From Tepidiforma bonchosmolovskayae (lineage in GTDB: Bacteria > Chloroflexota > Dehalococcoidia > Tepidiformales > Tepidiformaceae), in assembly GCF_008838325.1 (NCBI RefSeq), contig NZ_CP042829.1:868001-932000 (forward strand): a stretch of 64,000 bases of DNA. The letters are read 5' to 3'. Both the position numbers and the translations under genes were made by a program. This document shows, piece after piece, positions 9,176 through 16,951 of this stretch. Under the pieces are notes generated by a model. That model was not told where the DNA came from and made no database searches. It saw only the letters and a list, made by a program, of their open reading frames with translations. Each line of letters starts with the position of its first letter. Position 1 is the first letter of the stretch.

Positions 9176-10178
9176 GGTCCTCCGCCCACTTGATGTCGCT
9201 GCTGGAAAGGCTGCGCTTGATGGGGATTGCGGCGCGCTTTTCTTTGATGAGCTCGTTGATGCGGAGGTCGGCGAGCTGGGACTTCTGGGTTTCCGAAGGA
9301 GTGGCGCTGGGGTCGCGCTTTTCGATGCGGAAGATCCACCAGTCGCCGTTGGCGAGCTGGACGGGGCCGATGATATCGGCGCCGGCGCTCTTGCCTTCGA
9401 TGGCAGCGCGGACGGCCTCGGGAAGGAGCGCGGGGGGCTCGGGGTCCATGATGCCGTCTTTCTGGCGGGAGTTGAGGTCTTTGGAGGCGGTCTGGGCGAC
9501 GGTACCCATGTCTTCGCCGGCCTGGATGCGGTTGAGTACGGCTTTGGCCTCGTCTTCGGTGGTGGTGATGATGGTGCGCAGGGTGACCATCTCGGTGGTA
9601 TCGCCGATATCGGCGAGGATGGCGTCCTTCAGTTTCTTGCGGTAGACCTGCGCTTCGATCCAGCGGCGGTAGTTGGCGTCGCTCATGGTGAGCGACTGGA
9701 GGCGCTGGCGATAGAGGGTATCGAAGGTGGTGCCGGCGCCGCCGGCCGGCACGCCGAGCTGGCTGGCGATCTCGTTGGTCACGTCGTCGGGGGTGACGGT
9801 GATGCCGCGCTCGCGGGCGATGGCATTGACGATCGCTTCGGTTTCGAGCTGGGTGAGGAGCTGCTGCTCGGCGAGTCCGAGGTTGATGCCGGAGCTGGAG
9901 ACGGACTGGGCGTAGGGGAAGAGGCGGTCGGCGTAGTACTTGAGTTTGAAGCGCTCATCGCCGACCTGGAGGATGACTTTCTCGGGGACGCGGAAGTTCT
10001 GGTCGTACCAGCGCCAGCCGATGAGGGCGAGGACGATGACGAGGAGGAGGGAGGCGCCGCCGAGGATGGCGAGGCGGAGGGTTTCCTCGCTGGTGAGGTA
10101 GAACCCTCCGCGGGCGTGGGCCCGGGATTCGCGGGGCCGCGGGCGGGGGAGTGCGGTGGTACGTTCGCGTCGGGCCAT
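9165..10178 (-). CDS. Membrane-anchored parvulin-type peptidyl-prolyl isomerase (PrsA/SurA-like)
   Basis: 337 residues. A positively charged N terminus is followed by one transmembrane helix at about residues 36-56, then a SurA_N-like helical region and a rotamase-like domain near residues 215-310 (TEMVTLRTIITTTEDEAKAVLNRI, KDGIMDPEPP, GPVQLANGDWWIFRI). Such proteins fold secreted proteins on the outer face of the membrane. The rotamase core seems diverged, so it may act mainly as a chaperone. It sits between rpsR and hom. Confidence 0.8.
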   Translation of the reverse strand: MARRERTTALPRPRPRESRAHARGGFYLTSEETLRLAILGGASLLLVIVLALIGWRWYDQNFRVPEKVILQVGDERFKLKYYADRLFPYAQSVSSSGINLGLAEQQLLTQLETEAIVNAIARERGITVTPDDVTNEIASQLGVPAGGAGTTFDTLYRQRLQSLTMSDANYRRWIEAQVYRKKLKDAILADIGDTTEMVTLRTIITTTEDEAKAVLNRIQAGEDMGTVAQTASKDLNSRQKDGIMDPEPPALLPEAVRAAIEGKSAGADIIGPVQLANGDWWIFRIEKRDPSATPSETQKSQLADLRINELIKEKRAAIPIKRSLSSSDIKWAEDHAN

Positions 10179-10211
10179 GTGGTGCTCCGGTGGCGGCGCT
10201 CGCGGTGCGGA

Positions 10212-10535
10212 TTACCCGCGGATGGGGAAGATGCCCGTCTTGCGGATGTGTTCGAGGGTGTAGGGCAGGAGGGCGAGGTGCCGCGCGCGCTTGATGGCAG
10301 TCGCAACGAGGCGCTGGTGCTTGAGGCAGGTGCCGGTCTTGCGGCGCGGTTCGATCTTGCCGCGGTCGGAGATGTACATGCGGAGGCGGGCGATGTCCTT
10401 GTAGTCGACGCCGTCCATCTTTTCGACGCAGAAGCGGCAGACCTTGCGCCGGCTGCCGTAGCGGGGGCGCTGCTGGCGGGCGGGGCGCTCGCCTTCGGCG
10501 GGTGCGGGATTGGCGGTGCGTTCTTCAGAAGTCAT
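10212..10535 (-). CDS. rpsR: 30S ribosomal protein S18
   Basis: 107 residues. The first 30 form a flexible Pro/Arg-rich extension; the conserved core has [15 protein letters not shown], the family signature near [22 protein letters not shown] and [13 protein letters not shown]. The CxxC at the start of the core is the form linked to zinc binding in some bacteria. It follows rpsF and ssb in the classical order. GGAAGG lies just upstream of the start. Confidence 0.97.
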   Translation of the reverse strand: MTSEERTANPAPAEGERPARQQRPRYGSRRKVCRFCVEKMDGVDYKDIARLRMYISDRGKIEPRRKTGTCLKHQRLVATAIKRARHLALLPYTLEHIRKTGIFPIRG

Positions 10536-10634
10536 AGCGGTTCATCCTTCCCGATGGGTTTGTCTCCGCGGCTGCGGGGACCGGGTGTTCGCGGCTATCC
10601 GGCCGCGGGCGGGCTGGCCGCAGCCAGCGGATGG

Positions 10635-11105
10635 TCATTCGAACGGCAGGTCGTCGACGTCGATGTCCTCGCGGGCGGAGCCGCCGCGGGGGCGGTCGTA
10701 GCCGGGTTCGAAGCCGGTGCCGCGGCCGCGGGCGGAGCCGCCGTTGCTCCATTCGTCGCCGGCCTGGTCGCGGGGGCCGCCGAGGAGCTGGATGGACTGG
10801 GCGATGACCTCGGTGCGGTAGTGCTTCTGGCCCTGGTCATCTTCCCAGGTGCGGGTCTGGACGCGGCCTTCGACGAAGACCTGCTTGCCCTTGGTGATGT
10901 ACTGGGAGATGCGCTCGGCGGTATCGCCCCAGACGACGATGTTGAACCATTCGGTCTGGTCTTCCCAGTCGCCGGTCTGCTGGTTCTTGCGGCGGTTGTT
11001 CACGGCGAGGCTGAACTGGGCCTGCGGCGTGCCGGAGGCGAGGTAGCGGAGCTCGGCATCGCGGCCGGCATTCCCGATGAGGAGGATTTTGTTCAGTCCC
11101 GCCAT
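10635..11105 (-). CDS. ssb: Single-stranded DNA-binding protein
   Basis: 156 residues. The OB fold covers about residues 1-110 (NKILLIGNAGRDAELRY, WFNIVVWGDTAERISQY, GKQVFVEGRVQTR), followed by a Gly/Arg-rich linker and the acidic tail ending in DDLPFE, which recruits replication and repair proteins. The gene lies between rpsF and rpsR, the common bacterial order, and acts as the genome's main ssDNA shield unless a paralogue exists elsewhere. Confidence 0.97.
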   Translation of the reverse strand: MAGLNKILLIGNAGRDAELRYLASGTPQAQFSLAVNNRRKNQQTGDWEDQTEWFNIVVWGDTAERISQYITKGKQVFVEGRVQTRTWEDDQGQKHYRTEVIAQSIQLLGGPRDQAGDEWSNGGSARGRGTGFEPGYDRPRGGSAREDIDVDDLPFE

Positions 11106-11120
11106 GGTACGGACCTTTCG

Positions 11121-11603
11121 CTAGGGCTGGGCGGCTTCGGCCGCGGGCGCGTCGGCTTCGCCGGGAGTTTCGGCGGCCGGCGCGTCATCGGCTGACGCCG
11201 CGGCCGGGGCTTCGGCGGAGGCTTCGGCAGCGGGTGCAGGTTCGGCGGCAGGGGCAGGCGCCGGGGCTTCGCTGCGGGTTTCGCGCGGTTCGCGCGGCGG
11301 CGGCGGCGCGGGCAGTTCGTCGGCGCGGACGATCAGGTGGCGGTAGACGCGCTCATCGATGCGGAGGGCCGTTTCAATGGCGCTGACGTCGGAGGGCTCG
11401 GCTTCGATGCGGCTGACGACGTAGTCGGCATCGATGGCGTGGCGGATGGGGTAGGCCATCCGGCGGCGGCCCCAGTGGTCGATTTTGAGGACGCGGGCGC
11501 CGCGCGATTCGACAGTTTGCCGGAGCCGCTCGGCGGAGGCGTCGGGGCCGCCGGCCTCCTGCAGGGCGAGGTCGTAGACGACCGTGAGTTCGTATTCCCT
11601 CAT
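11121..11603 (-). CDS. rpsF: 30S ribosomal protein S6 with long Ala/Glu/Pro-rich tail
   Basis: 160 residues. The first 100 are a normal S6 (YELTVVYDLALQEAG, VLKIDHWGRRRMAYPI, YVVSRIEAEPSDVSAIETALRIDERVYRHLIVR). The last 60 are low-complexity Ala, Pro and Glu, probably disordered; glutamate-rich S6 tails are known in other bacteria. First gene of the S6-SSB-S18 group. AGAGG precedes the start. The 86-base space to glyA holds no clear S6:S18 leader structure that I can define. Confidence 0.95.
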   Translation of the reverse strand: MREYELTVVYDLALQEAGGPDASAERLRQTVESRGARVLKIDHWGRRRMAYPIRHAIDADYVVSRIEAEPSDVSAIETALRIDERVYRHLIVRADELPAPPPPREPRETRSEAPAPAPAAEPAPAAEASAEAPAAASADDAPAAETPGEADAPAAEAAQP

Positions 11604-11689
11604 GGAACCTCTGCCCGGGCGATGGGATTGTCCTTCGCGGGGAAGAACCGGGCTCCCGGGTCAACGAGTGAGGGTACCACCGCGCCGGG

Positions 11690-12958
11690 CTAGGCGGTAG
11701 CCGCGACCGGTTCGGCGTCGGTAATGCCGGGGACGGGGTAGGCGCGGGCGAACTCGGCGACTTCGGCGCGGACGGCTTCGCGGACGCCTTCGCCGTCGGG
11801 GTCCTTGAGGACGCGGATGATCCAGGCGGCGACGCGGCGCATTTCGTCTTCCTTCATGCCACGGCTGGTGAGGGCCGGGGTGCCGAGGCGGAGGCCGCTG
11901 GTGACGTAGGCGGAGCGCTGGTCGTAGGGGATGGTGTTGCGGTTGGTGATGATGCCGGCGCCCTGGAGGGCGTTCTGGGCCTTGAGGCCGCTGATGCCGA
12001 CGGAGTTGCAATCGACGAGGATGAGGTGGTTGTCGGTGCCGCCGGAGACGAGGCGGATGCCTGCGCGCATGAGCTCTTCGGCGAGGACGGCGGCGTTCCG
12101 GACGACCTGGGCGGCGTAGGCTTTGAACTCGGGCCGAAGGGCTTCGCCGAAGGCGACGGCCTTGGCGGCGATGGAGTGGAGGTGGGGGCCGCCCTGGGTG
12201 CCGGGGAAGACGCCGCGGTCGAGGGCATCGGCGTGCTCGGCCTTGCAGAGCGCGAGGGCGCCGCGGGGGCCGCGAAGGGTCTTGTGGGTGGTGGTGGTCA
12301 CGATATCGGCGTAGGGAACGGGGCTGGGGTGGACGCCGCCCGCGACAAGCCCGGCGATGTGGGAGATGTCAGACATGAGGATGGCGCCGGCCTCGCGGGC
12401 GATTTCGGCGAAGGCGGCGAAGTCGATGGTGCGGGGGTAGGCGGTGGCGCCGGAGACGATGATGCGCGGCCGGTGTTCGAGGGCGAGGCGGCGAACTTCG
12501 GCCATGTCGATGGTTTCGGTTTCGCGGTCGACGGTGTAGGGGACGAAGCGGTAGAGGCGGCCGGAGAAGTTGACGGGCGAGCCGTGGGTGAGGTGGCCGC
12601 CCTGGGAGAGCTCCATGCCCATGATGGTGTCGCCGGGGTTGGCGAAGGCGAGGTAGGCGGCCATGTTGGCCTCGGCGCCGGAGGTAGGCTGGACGTTGGC
12701 GTGCTCGGCGCCGAAGAGCTGCTTTGCGCGGTCGATGGCGAGCTGTTCGAGGCGGTCGCTGTGCTGATTGCCGGCGTAGTAGCGCTTGCCGGGGTAGCCT
12801 TCGGCGTACTTGTTGGTAAAGACGGAGCCGGTGGCCTCGAGGACGGCGGCGGAGGCGTAGTTCTCGCTCGCGATCATTTCGAGGGATTCGATTTGGCGGG
12901 TGCGCTCGTCGTCGATGATGGCGGCAACTTCGGGATCGGCGCGGTGGAGGATGGACAT
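11690..12958 (-). CDS. glyA: Serine hydroxymethyltransferase
   Basis: 422 residues, the full family length. PLP-binding Lys lies in [17 protein letters not shown]; other matches are [19 protein letters not shown], and [10 protein letters not shown] near the N terminus. It interconverts serine and glycine with tetrahydrofolate and supplies one-carbon units in the cytosol. It lies upstream of the rpsF group on the same strand. GGGAG is placed before the ATG. Upstream of it lies the heptamer array at 13015. Confidence 0.97.
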   Translation of the reverse strand: MSILHRADPEVAAIIDDERTRQIESLEMIASENYASAAVLEATGSVFTNKYAEGYPGKRYYAGNQHSDRLEQLAIDRAKQLFGAEHANVQPTSGAEANMAAYLAFANPGDTIMGMELSQGGHLTHGSPVNFSGRLYRFVPYTVDRETETIDMAEVRRLALEHRPRIIVSGATAYPRTIDFAAFAEIAREAGAILMSDISHIAGLVAGGVHPSPVPYADIVTTTTHKTLRGPRGALALCKAEHADALDRGVFPGTQGGPHLHSIAAKAVAFGEALRPEFKAYAAQVVRNAAVLAEELMRAGIRLVSGGTDNHLILVDCNSVGISGLKAQNALQGAGIITNRNTIPYDQRSAYVTSGLRLGTPALTSRGMKEDEMRRVAAWIIRVLKDPDGEGVREAVRAEVAEFARAYPVPGITDAEPVAATA

Positions 12959-13014
12959 GGCGGCTCCCGGGTGGTGCGGTGGTGCTGGGTGTCGTAGAGC
13001 AAGGGTAGCAGGGT

Positions 13015-13171
13015 GAGCGGGGAGCGGGGAGCAGGGTGCGGGGAGCGGGGAGCAGGGAGCAGGGAGCAGGGAGCAGGGAGCAGGGAGCGGGGAGCGGGGA
13101 GCAGGGAGCGGGGAGCAGGGAGCGGGGAGCAGGGAGCGGGGAGCAGGGAGCGGGGAGCAGGGAGCGGGGAG
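13015..13171 (+). repeat. Heptanucleotide tandem array (GGGAGCR)n, about 22 units
   Basis: A perfect or near-perfect run of GGGAGCA and GGGAGCG units fills most of the space between glyA and the methyltransferase gene. One variant unit (GGTGCG-like) occurs near the left end. The array directly abuts the TAA stop of the minus-strand methyltransferase. Runs of GGG every seven bases on the plus strand meet the usual G-quadruplex rule. Units are tandem without spacers, so it is not a CRISPR. It resembles the short tandemly repeated heptamer arrays known from filamentous cyanobacteria. Confidence 0.97.
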
Positions 13172-13867
13172 TTAGCGGGCCCGGCGGAAGACGAAGAGGG
13201 CGTGGCCCTGCTCGCCGCGTTCGTAGGCCTGGACGAGGTAGGCGACAGCATCGAGCTGGCGGAGGTAGGTGCGGGTGCCGTAGCGCTCTTCGAAGTAGGG
13301 GCGGCGGCGGACGAGCTCGGCTTCGGCGACGCGCCAGGTGTGGGCGGCCTCGGCGCTCAGGGGGCGGTGGGCGGCGAGCTGCCAGCCGGCCCGCTCCCAG
13401 TCTTCAATGAAGGCATCGAGGCCGCCGCGGGAATCGGAGGGGGCTTCGCAGCAGAGGCAGAGGGTGGCGCCGGGCGCGGCGACGCGGTTGAACTCGTGGT
13501 AGGCGATTTCGGTGTCGAGCGCCCAGATGCTGTCGAAGGCGGCGTCGCGGAAGGGCAGGCGGCGGTTATCGGCGGCGACCCAGCGGACGGCGCTGCCGCC
13601 GGGGAGGTCGCGGCCGGCGGCGAGGAAATCGGGGTTGATGTCGGTTGCGATGGCGATGCAGCCGGTCTGTTCGGCGGCAAGGCGGGCGGTTGCGCCGACG
13701 AAGGCGCCGGCATCGAGCATCCGCCTGCCGGGGCCGAGGCCGGAGCGCTGGAGGAGCCAGCGGGTGGTTTCGATGCCGCCGACGTGGTTGTGCTCGCCGA
13801 GGAGGTCGATCCACCAGGCGGCGTAGTCGTCGGCGAGGCGCTGGAGGGCCGGATGGGCGGCGGGCAC
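13172..13867 (-). CDS. Class I SAM-dependent methyltransferase
   Basis: 231 residues from a GTG start. Motif I is MLDAGAFVGATARLA, the acidic residue of motif II is in IAIATDINPDFL, and motif IV-like is in FRDAAFDSIWALDTEIAYHEFNRV. This is the Methyltransf_11 fold; the substrate is unknown. The GTG at 13867 was chosen because TATCCT lies 6 nt before it and no other start is available downstream without losing the N-terminal helix. The 3' end touches the heptamer array. It is divergent from the small gene at 13935. Confidence 0.8.
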   Translation of the reverse strand: MPAAHPALQRLADDYAAWWIDLLGEHNHVGGIETTRWLLQRSGLGPGRRMLDAGAFVGATARLAAEQTGCIAIATDINPDFLAAGRDLPGGSAVRWVAADNRRLPFRDAAFDSIWALDTEIAYHEFNRVAAPGATLCLCCEAPSDSRGGLDAFIEDWERAGWQLAAHRPLSAEAAHTWRVAEAELVRRRPYFEERYGTRTYLRQLDAVAYLVQAYERGEQGHALFVFRRAR

Positions 13868-13873
13868 GGTTCG

Positions 13874-13879
13874 AGGATA
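13874..13879 (-). promoter_or_regulatory. -10-like TATCCT before methyltransferase GTG
   Basis: Read on the minus strand, TATCCT is followed by 6 nt and then GTG at 13867, a leaderless arrangement. Confidence 0.4.
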
Positions 13880-13921
13880 CCGAAGGCCGGTGGTGGAGGG
13901 GAGGGAAGGCCGGGGGTGGTG

Positions 13922-13927
13922 TAGGCT
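13922..13927 (+). promoter_or_regulatory. -10-like TAGGCT before small gene
   Basis: TAGGCT is followed by 7 nt (AGGAGGC) and ATG 13935. The spacer is itself SD-like, so either leaderless or very short-leader initiation is possible. Confidence 0.35.
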
Positions 13928-13934
13928 AGGAGGC

Positions 13935-14306
13935 ATGGCTGAGCAGTACGCAGCGCGTGATACGCGGACGGGGCTGGAGGTCGCGGTGACGGGGGAGTTC
14001 CCGGCGCACCCGGACGACCGGATCCGGATTGCGCGGACGACGACGCTGTTCACGCGGCTGATGTCGACGATCCTTTCGACGCCGAACGAGACGGAGCGGC
14101 GGGAGCGGTTCATCGCGATTGAGACGCAGCTGGAGCTGGCGGATGCGCTCATCCGGCAGGACATGGAGGAGGTGCAGCGGCTGATGCGGCAGACGCTGGA
14201 ACGGATGGGGATTACGCCGGAGCAGATGGACGAGATGGCGCGGAAGATCCTGGAGCAGCTGCGGGAGCGGGGCGACTTCGATTTTCCGCCGGGGCTCGAT
14301 TCGTAA
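13935..14306 (+). CDS. Small helical protein of unknown function
   Basis: 123 residues. I do not recognise the family. The N-terminal 40 residues are polar; the rest looks like three amphipathic helices with a long charged run (LMSTILSTPNETERRERF, EDMEEVQRLMRQTLERMGI). There are no cysteines, no signal and no membrane segment. AGGAGG stands right before the ATG. It converges with the GNAT-like gene, with only six bases between the stops. Confidence 0.65.
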   Translation: MAEQYAARDTRTGLEVAVTGEFPAHPDDRIRIARTTTLFTRLMSTILSTPNETERRERFIAIETQLELADALIRQDMEEVQRLMRQTLERMGITPEQMDEMARKILEQLRERGDFDFPPGLDS

Positions 14307-14312
14307 CCGGGG

Positions 14313-15008
14313 TCACGAGGCTGGCGCGGCGGGGTCGTCCCAGCCGGGCGGCGCATCGGGGCTCCAGGCGATGCCGAGGAGCGAATCGCCGCGGGTGCGG
14401 TCGACGGGACGGAAGAGCTCCCATTCCTCGGGCGCGGCCTCGATTTCGATGATGGGCCAGCCGATGGGCGCGCCGGTGCCGCGGCAGACAAAGGTTTCGG
14501 CGTCGAACTCCCTGGTGCCGTAGGCAGCGGCGATGGCGGCGCCGACGGCCTGCTGCCACGGCGTGGGGGTCATGCCGCGCCGGGGGACGACGGTGGGATT
14601 GGCGGACATGGTGCGGAAGCTGGCCGGGTGGGCCATGCGGCCGGCCGAGAGGTAGCGCGGGGCTGCCGGCAGGGGCCGGGCGGAGAGGACGTCGTGCTCG
14701 AGGCGGCGGAAGAGGCCCTGGCGGCGGAAGGCGGGGTCGACGCAGCAGAGGCCGGCGAGCCGGACCGGCTGGGCCGGGAGGCGGGGGAGGTCGATGACGC
14801 GGGGCTCGCCGAGGGCGAAGCCCGCGGGCCGGCCTTCGGGGTCGCGGGCGATGGCGGCGAAGGCGAGGACGTGGAGCGATTTTTCGAGGTAGGCGGCGTT
14901 CGCCTCGCGGTAGTTCTGGCGGAAGAGGGCAAGGATGGCGTCGCGGTCGAGCGGGCCGAGGTCGGCGGTAGGGATGACGGCGATCCGGAGGTCGGCCGGG
15001 AGGGTCAT
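14313..15008 (-). CDS. GNAT-like acetyltransferase with diverged C-terminal half
   Basis: 231 residues from ATG 15008; TACGCT lies 9 nt upstream. The first 120 residues match a GNAT fold: FRQNYREANAAYLEKS, VDPAFRRQGLFRRLEHDVL is the acetyl-CoA pyrophosphate-binding loop (R-x-x-G-x). The second half (PTVVPRRGMTPTPWQQAV and AAPEEWELFRP) does not match a family I know and may bind the acceptor. The gene is divergent from the enoyl-CoA hydratase gene at 15088. Confidence 0.6.
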   Translation of the reverse strand: MTLPADLRIAVIPTADLGPLDRDAILALFRQNYREANAAYLEKSLHVLAFAAIARDPEGRPAGFALGEPRVIDLPRLPAQPVRLAGLCCVDPAFRRQGLFRRLEHDVLSARPLPAAPRYLSAGRMAHPASFRTMSANPTVVPRRGMTPTPWQQAVGAAIAAAYGTREFDAETFVCRGTGAPIGWPIIEIEAAPEEWELFRPVDRTRGDSLLGIAWSPDAPPGWDDPAAPAS

Positions 15009-15087
15009 TGCGGCGGGAGCGTAGTGCGGCCGGGGTGCGCCCGCAAGGGCCGGGCGGGCGGTAGGATGCAGGGCGGAGGTGATGCGC

Positions 15088-15870
15088 ATGTCTGTCCACT
15101 ACGAGACTGACGGGCCGATTGTGGTCGTGACGATTGACCGGCCGGAGGTGCGGAATGCGGTCGACCGGGCGACGGCGGCGGAGCTCGCCGCGGCGTTCCG
15201 GCGGTTCGAGGCGGATGATGCGCTGGCGGTCGCGATCCTGACCGGGGCGGGCGGCACGTTCTGCGCGGGAGCAGACCTGAAGGCGGTGGCGTCGGGCGGC
15301 GGGAACGTGGTACGGGAGGAGGGCGACGGGCCGATGGGACCGACGCGGATGCGCCTTTCGAAGCCGGTGATTGCAGCGGTGGAGGGGCACGCGGTGGCCG
15401 GGGGGCTGGAGCTGGCGCTCTGGTGCGACCTGCGGGTGGCGGCCCGGGACGCGGTTTTCGGGGTGTACTGCAGGCGGTGGGGCGTGCCGCTCATCGACGG
15501 GGGAACGGTGCGGCTGCCGCGGCTCATCGGCGAGAGCCATGCGATGGACCTGATCCTGACGGGGCGGGGCGTGAGCGGGGAGGAGGCGCGGATGATGGGA
15601 CTCGCGAACCGGCTGGTGGAGCCGGGGCAGGCGCTGGAGGCGGCGAAGGAGCTGGCGCGCCAGCTGGCGGCGTTCCCGCAGCGGTGCCTGCGGAGCGACC
15701 GCCAATCGGCGCGGGAGCAGTGGGACCTGGCGTTCGAGGAGGCGATGCGGAATGAGACTCGGCTGGGGATGGCCGTGATCGCCTCGGGCGAGACGCAGGA
15801 GGGTGCCGCCCGGTTCGCGGGGGGCGCCGGGCGGCACGGTTCGTTCGCGGAGTTCGGCGGGAGCGGCTGA
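15088..15870 (+). CDS. Enoyl-CoA hydratase/isomerase (crotonase) family protein
   Basis: 260 residues. Oxyanion-hole motifs are FCAGADLK and EGHAVAGGLELAL. The region that normally has the catalytic Glu reads YCRRWGVPLIDGGTVRL, so the first of the two usual catalytic glutamates seems absent; many paralogues with other reactions on CoA thioesters show this. GGCGGAGG is spaced nine bases before ATG 15088; ATG 15082 and GTG 15079 are alternatives. It is a stand-alone gene with no fatty-acid oxidation partner beside it. Confidence 0.88.
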   Translation: MSVHYETDGPIVVVTIDRPEVRNAVDRATAAELAAAFRRFEADDALAVAILTGAGGTFCAGADLKAVASGGGNVVREEGDGPMGPTRMRLSKPVIAAVEGHAVAGGLELALWCDLRVAARDAVFGVYCRRWGVPLIDGGTVRLPRLIGESHAMDLILTGRGVSGEEARMMGLANRLVEPGQALEAAKELARQLAAFPQRCLRSDRQSAREQWDLAFEEAMRNETRLGMAVIASGETQEGAARFAGGAGRHGSFAEFGGSG

Positions 15871-15879
15871 GGCGGCGGG

Positions 15880-16425
15880 TCAGCCGTTCTTGACGAGCTC
15901 GAAGTCGGCGTTGATGCGGACTTCATCGCCGACGAGCCAGCCGCCGGCTTCGAGCGGCGCGTTCCAGGTGAGGCCGAAGTCCTTGCGGTTGATTTTGCCG
16001 GTGACGCTGAGGGCGACCACGGTTTTGCCGAAGGGGTTCTTTGCGGGGCCGTGGACTTCGGCGTCAAAGGTCACCGGGCGGGTGGTGCCACGAATGGTGA
16101 GGTCGCCGGTGATGCGGAACGTGCCGGCGCCGGTGCGCTCGATGTTCGTGGTTGTGAACGTGATGGTCGGATGGTTCGCGACGTCGAAGAAGTCGGCGGA
16201 GCGGAGGTGGTTGTCCCGGTCGGGCTGGCGGGTATCGATGCTGGCGGCATCGATGCGGAAGGCGGCCCGGGAGCGGGCGAGGTCGGTCTCGTCGATATCG
16301 AGGTCGGCTTCGAACCGGGAGAAGGTGCCGCGCACGGTGGTGATGACCATGTGCTTGACGGCGAACTCGATGGAGGAGTGGGCGGGGTCGATGACCCAGG
16401 TGCTGGTTGCGGGAGAAGCGGACAT
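15880..16425 (-). CDS. YceI family lipocalin-like protein
   Basis: 181 residues. Family signatures are WVIDPAHSSIEFAVKHMVITTVRG near the N terminus and GDLTIRGTTRPVTFDAEV, then the closing strand DEVRINADFELV. YceI proteins form a beta barrel that holds a polyisoprenoid in its cavity. No signal peptide is visible, so this one is probably cytosolic. ATG 16425 was preferred over GTG 16434 because GAGG sits about eight bases before it. Confidence 0.9.
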   Translation of the reverse strand: MSASPATSTWVIDPAHSSIEFAVKHMVITTVRGTFSRFEADLDIDETDLARSRAAFRIDAASIDTRQPDRDNHLRSADFFDVANHPTITFTTTNIERTGAGTFRITGDLTIRGTTRPVTFDAEVHGPAKNPFGKTVVALSVTGKINRKDFGLTWNAPLEAGGWLVGDEVRINADFELVKNG

Positions 16426-16538
16426 GGGATGCACCTCGTTCCGTGGGATGTCGTTGCGATCGCAACTTCGAGCCTACAGCAACTTCTGCTTAGCCGGCAA
16501 CCTTTCGTAAGGACGCGCGGGAGCGGCGGCGGGTCGGG

Positions 16539-16544
16539 CAGAAT
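16539..16544 (+). promoter_or_regulatory. -10-like CAGAAT for leaderless small gene
   Basis: CAGAAT is followed by 7 nt and ATG 16552. As at 836, an earlier in-frame ATG (16543) lies within the hexamer. Confidence 0.35.
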
Positions 16545-16551
16545 GTGGGCG

Positions 16552-16869
16552 ATGGGCAGCTGGCCGTGGGGACGGATGGCGGACGAGTGCGACGTGCACC
16601 TGGTGCCGATCGTGAGCGCGGAGGGGTGCGTGTACTGCCGGCGGTTCCTGGCGGATGCGCCGCCGGGGTCGGCGATGACGGAAGGGGCGCGGCTGGAGGA
16701 GCTGGAGCAATGGCTGGCGGCGCGGCTTTCGGTGCCGGCGGAGCTGCTCTACCGGCGGATTGAGGAGCTGGTGGGGCGGCGGATCAGCCTGTCGGAGCTG
16801 GAGGACCCGGACCTGCTGCTGCAGCGGGCGCGAGGGCCGCGGCGGGCCTGGGACTGGGACGACTGGTAG
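16552..16869 (+). CDS. Small hypothetical protein with Cys cluster
   Basis: 105 residues; ATG 16543 would add three. Not recognised. The N-terminal third has VSAEGCVYCRR (a CxxC) preceded by a further Cys at about residue 14, then a helical segment (LEELEQWLAARLSVPAELLYRRIEELVGRR) and an acidic, tryptophan-rich end WDWDDW. The CxxC could bind metal or be redox active. The gene is followed by a strong hairpin and converges with the carotenoid oxygenase gene. Confidence 0.55.
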   Translation: MGSWPWGRMADECDVHLVPIVSAEGCVYCRRFLADAPPGSAMTEGARLEELEQWLAARLSVPAELLYRRIEELVGRRISLSELEDPDLLLQRARGPRRAWDWDDW

Positions 16870-16876
16870 ACACGGT

Positions 16877-16924
16877 CCGGCCCGGCTCCGCCGCGGGGAG
16901 GAGACGCCGCGGGGGCCGGGCCGG
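16877..16924. terminator. Long GC hairpin between convergent genes
   Basis: CCGGCCCGGC..CCGCGG at 16877-16896 pairs with CCGCGG..GCCGGGCCGG at 16907-16924 with single-base bulges and a loop of about ten bases. It lies between two convergent genes and can fold from either strand. There is no T run, so it is not a classical intrinsic terminator. Confidence 0.5.
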
Positions 16925-16951
16925 GAGGGGGAGGGGGCGCCGTGCGGGCGG

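Noticed and set aside
13015-13171. CRISPR array
   Set aside because: Units are seven bases and tandem with no spacers; no cas gene in the window.
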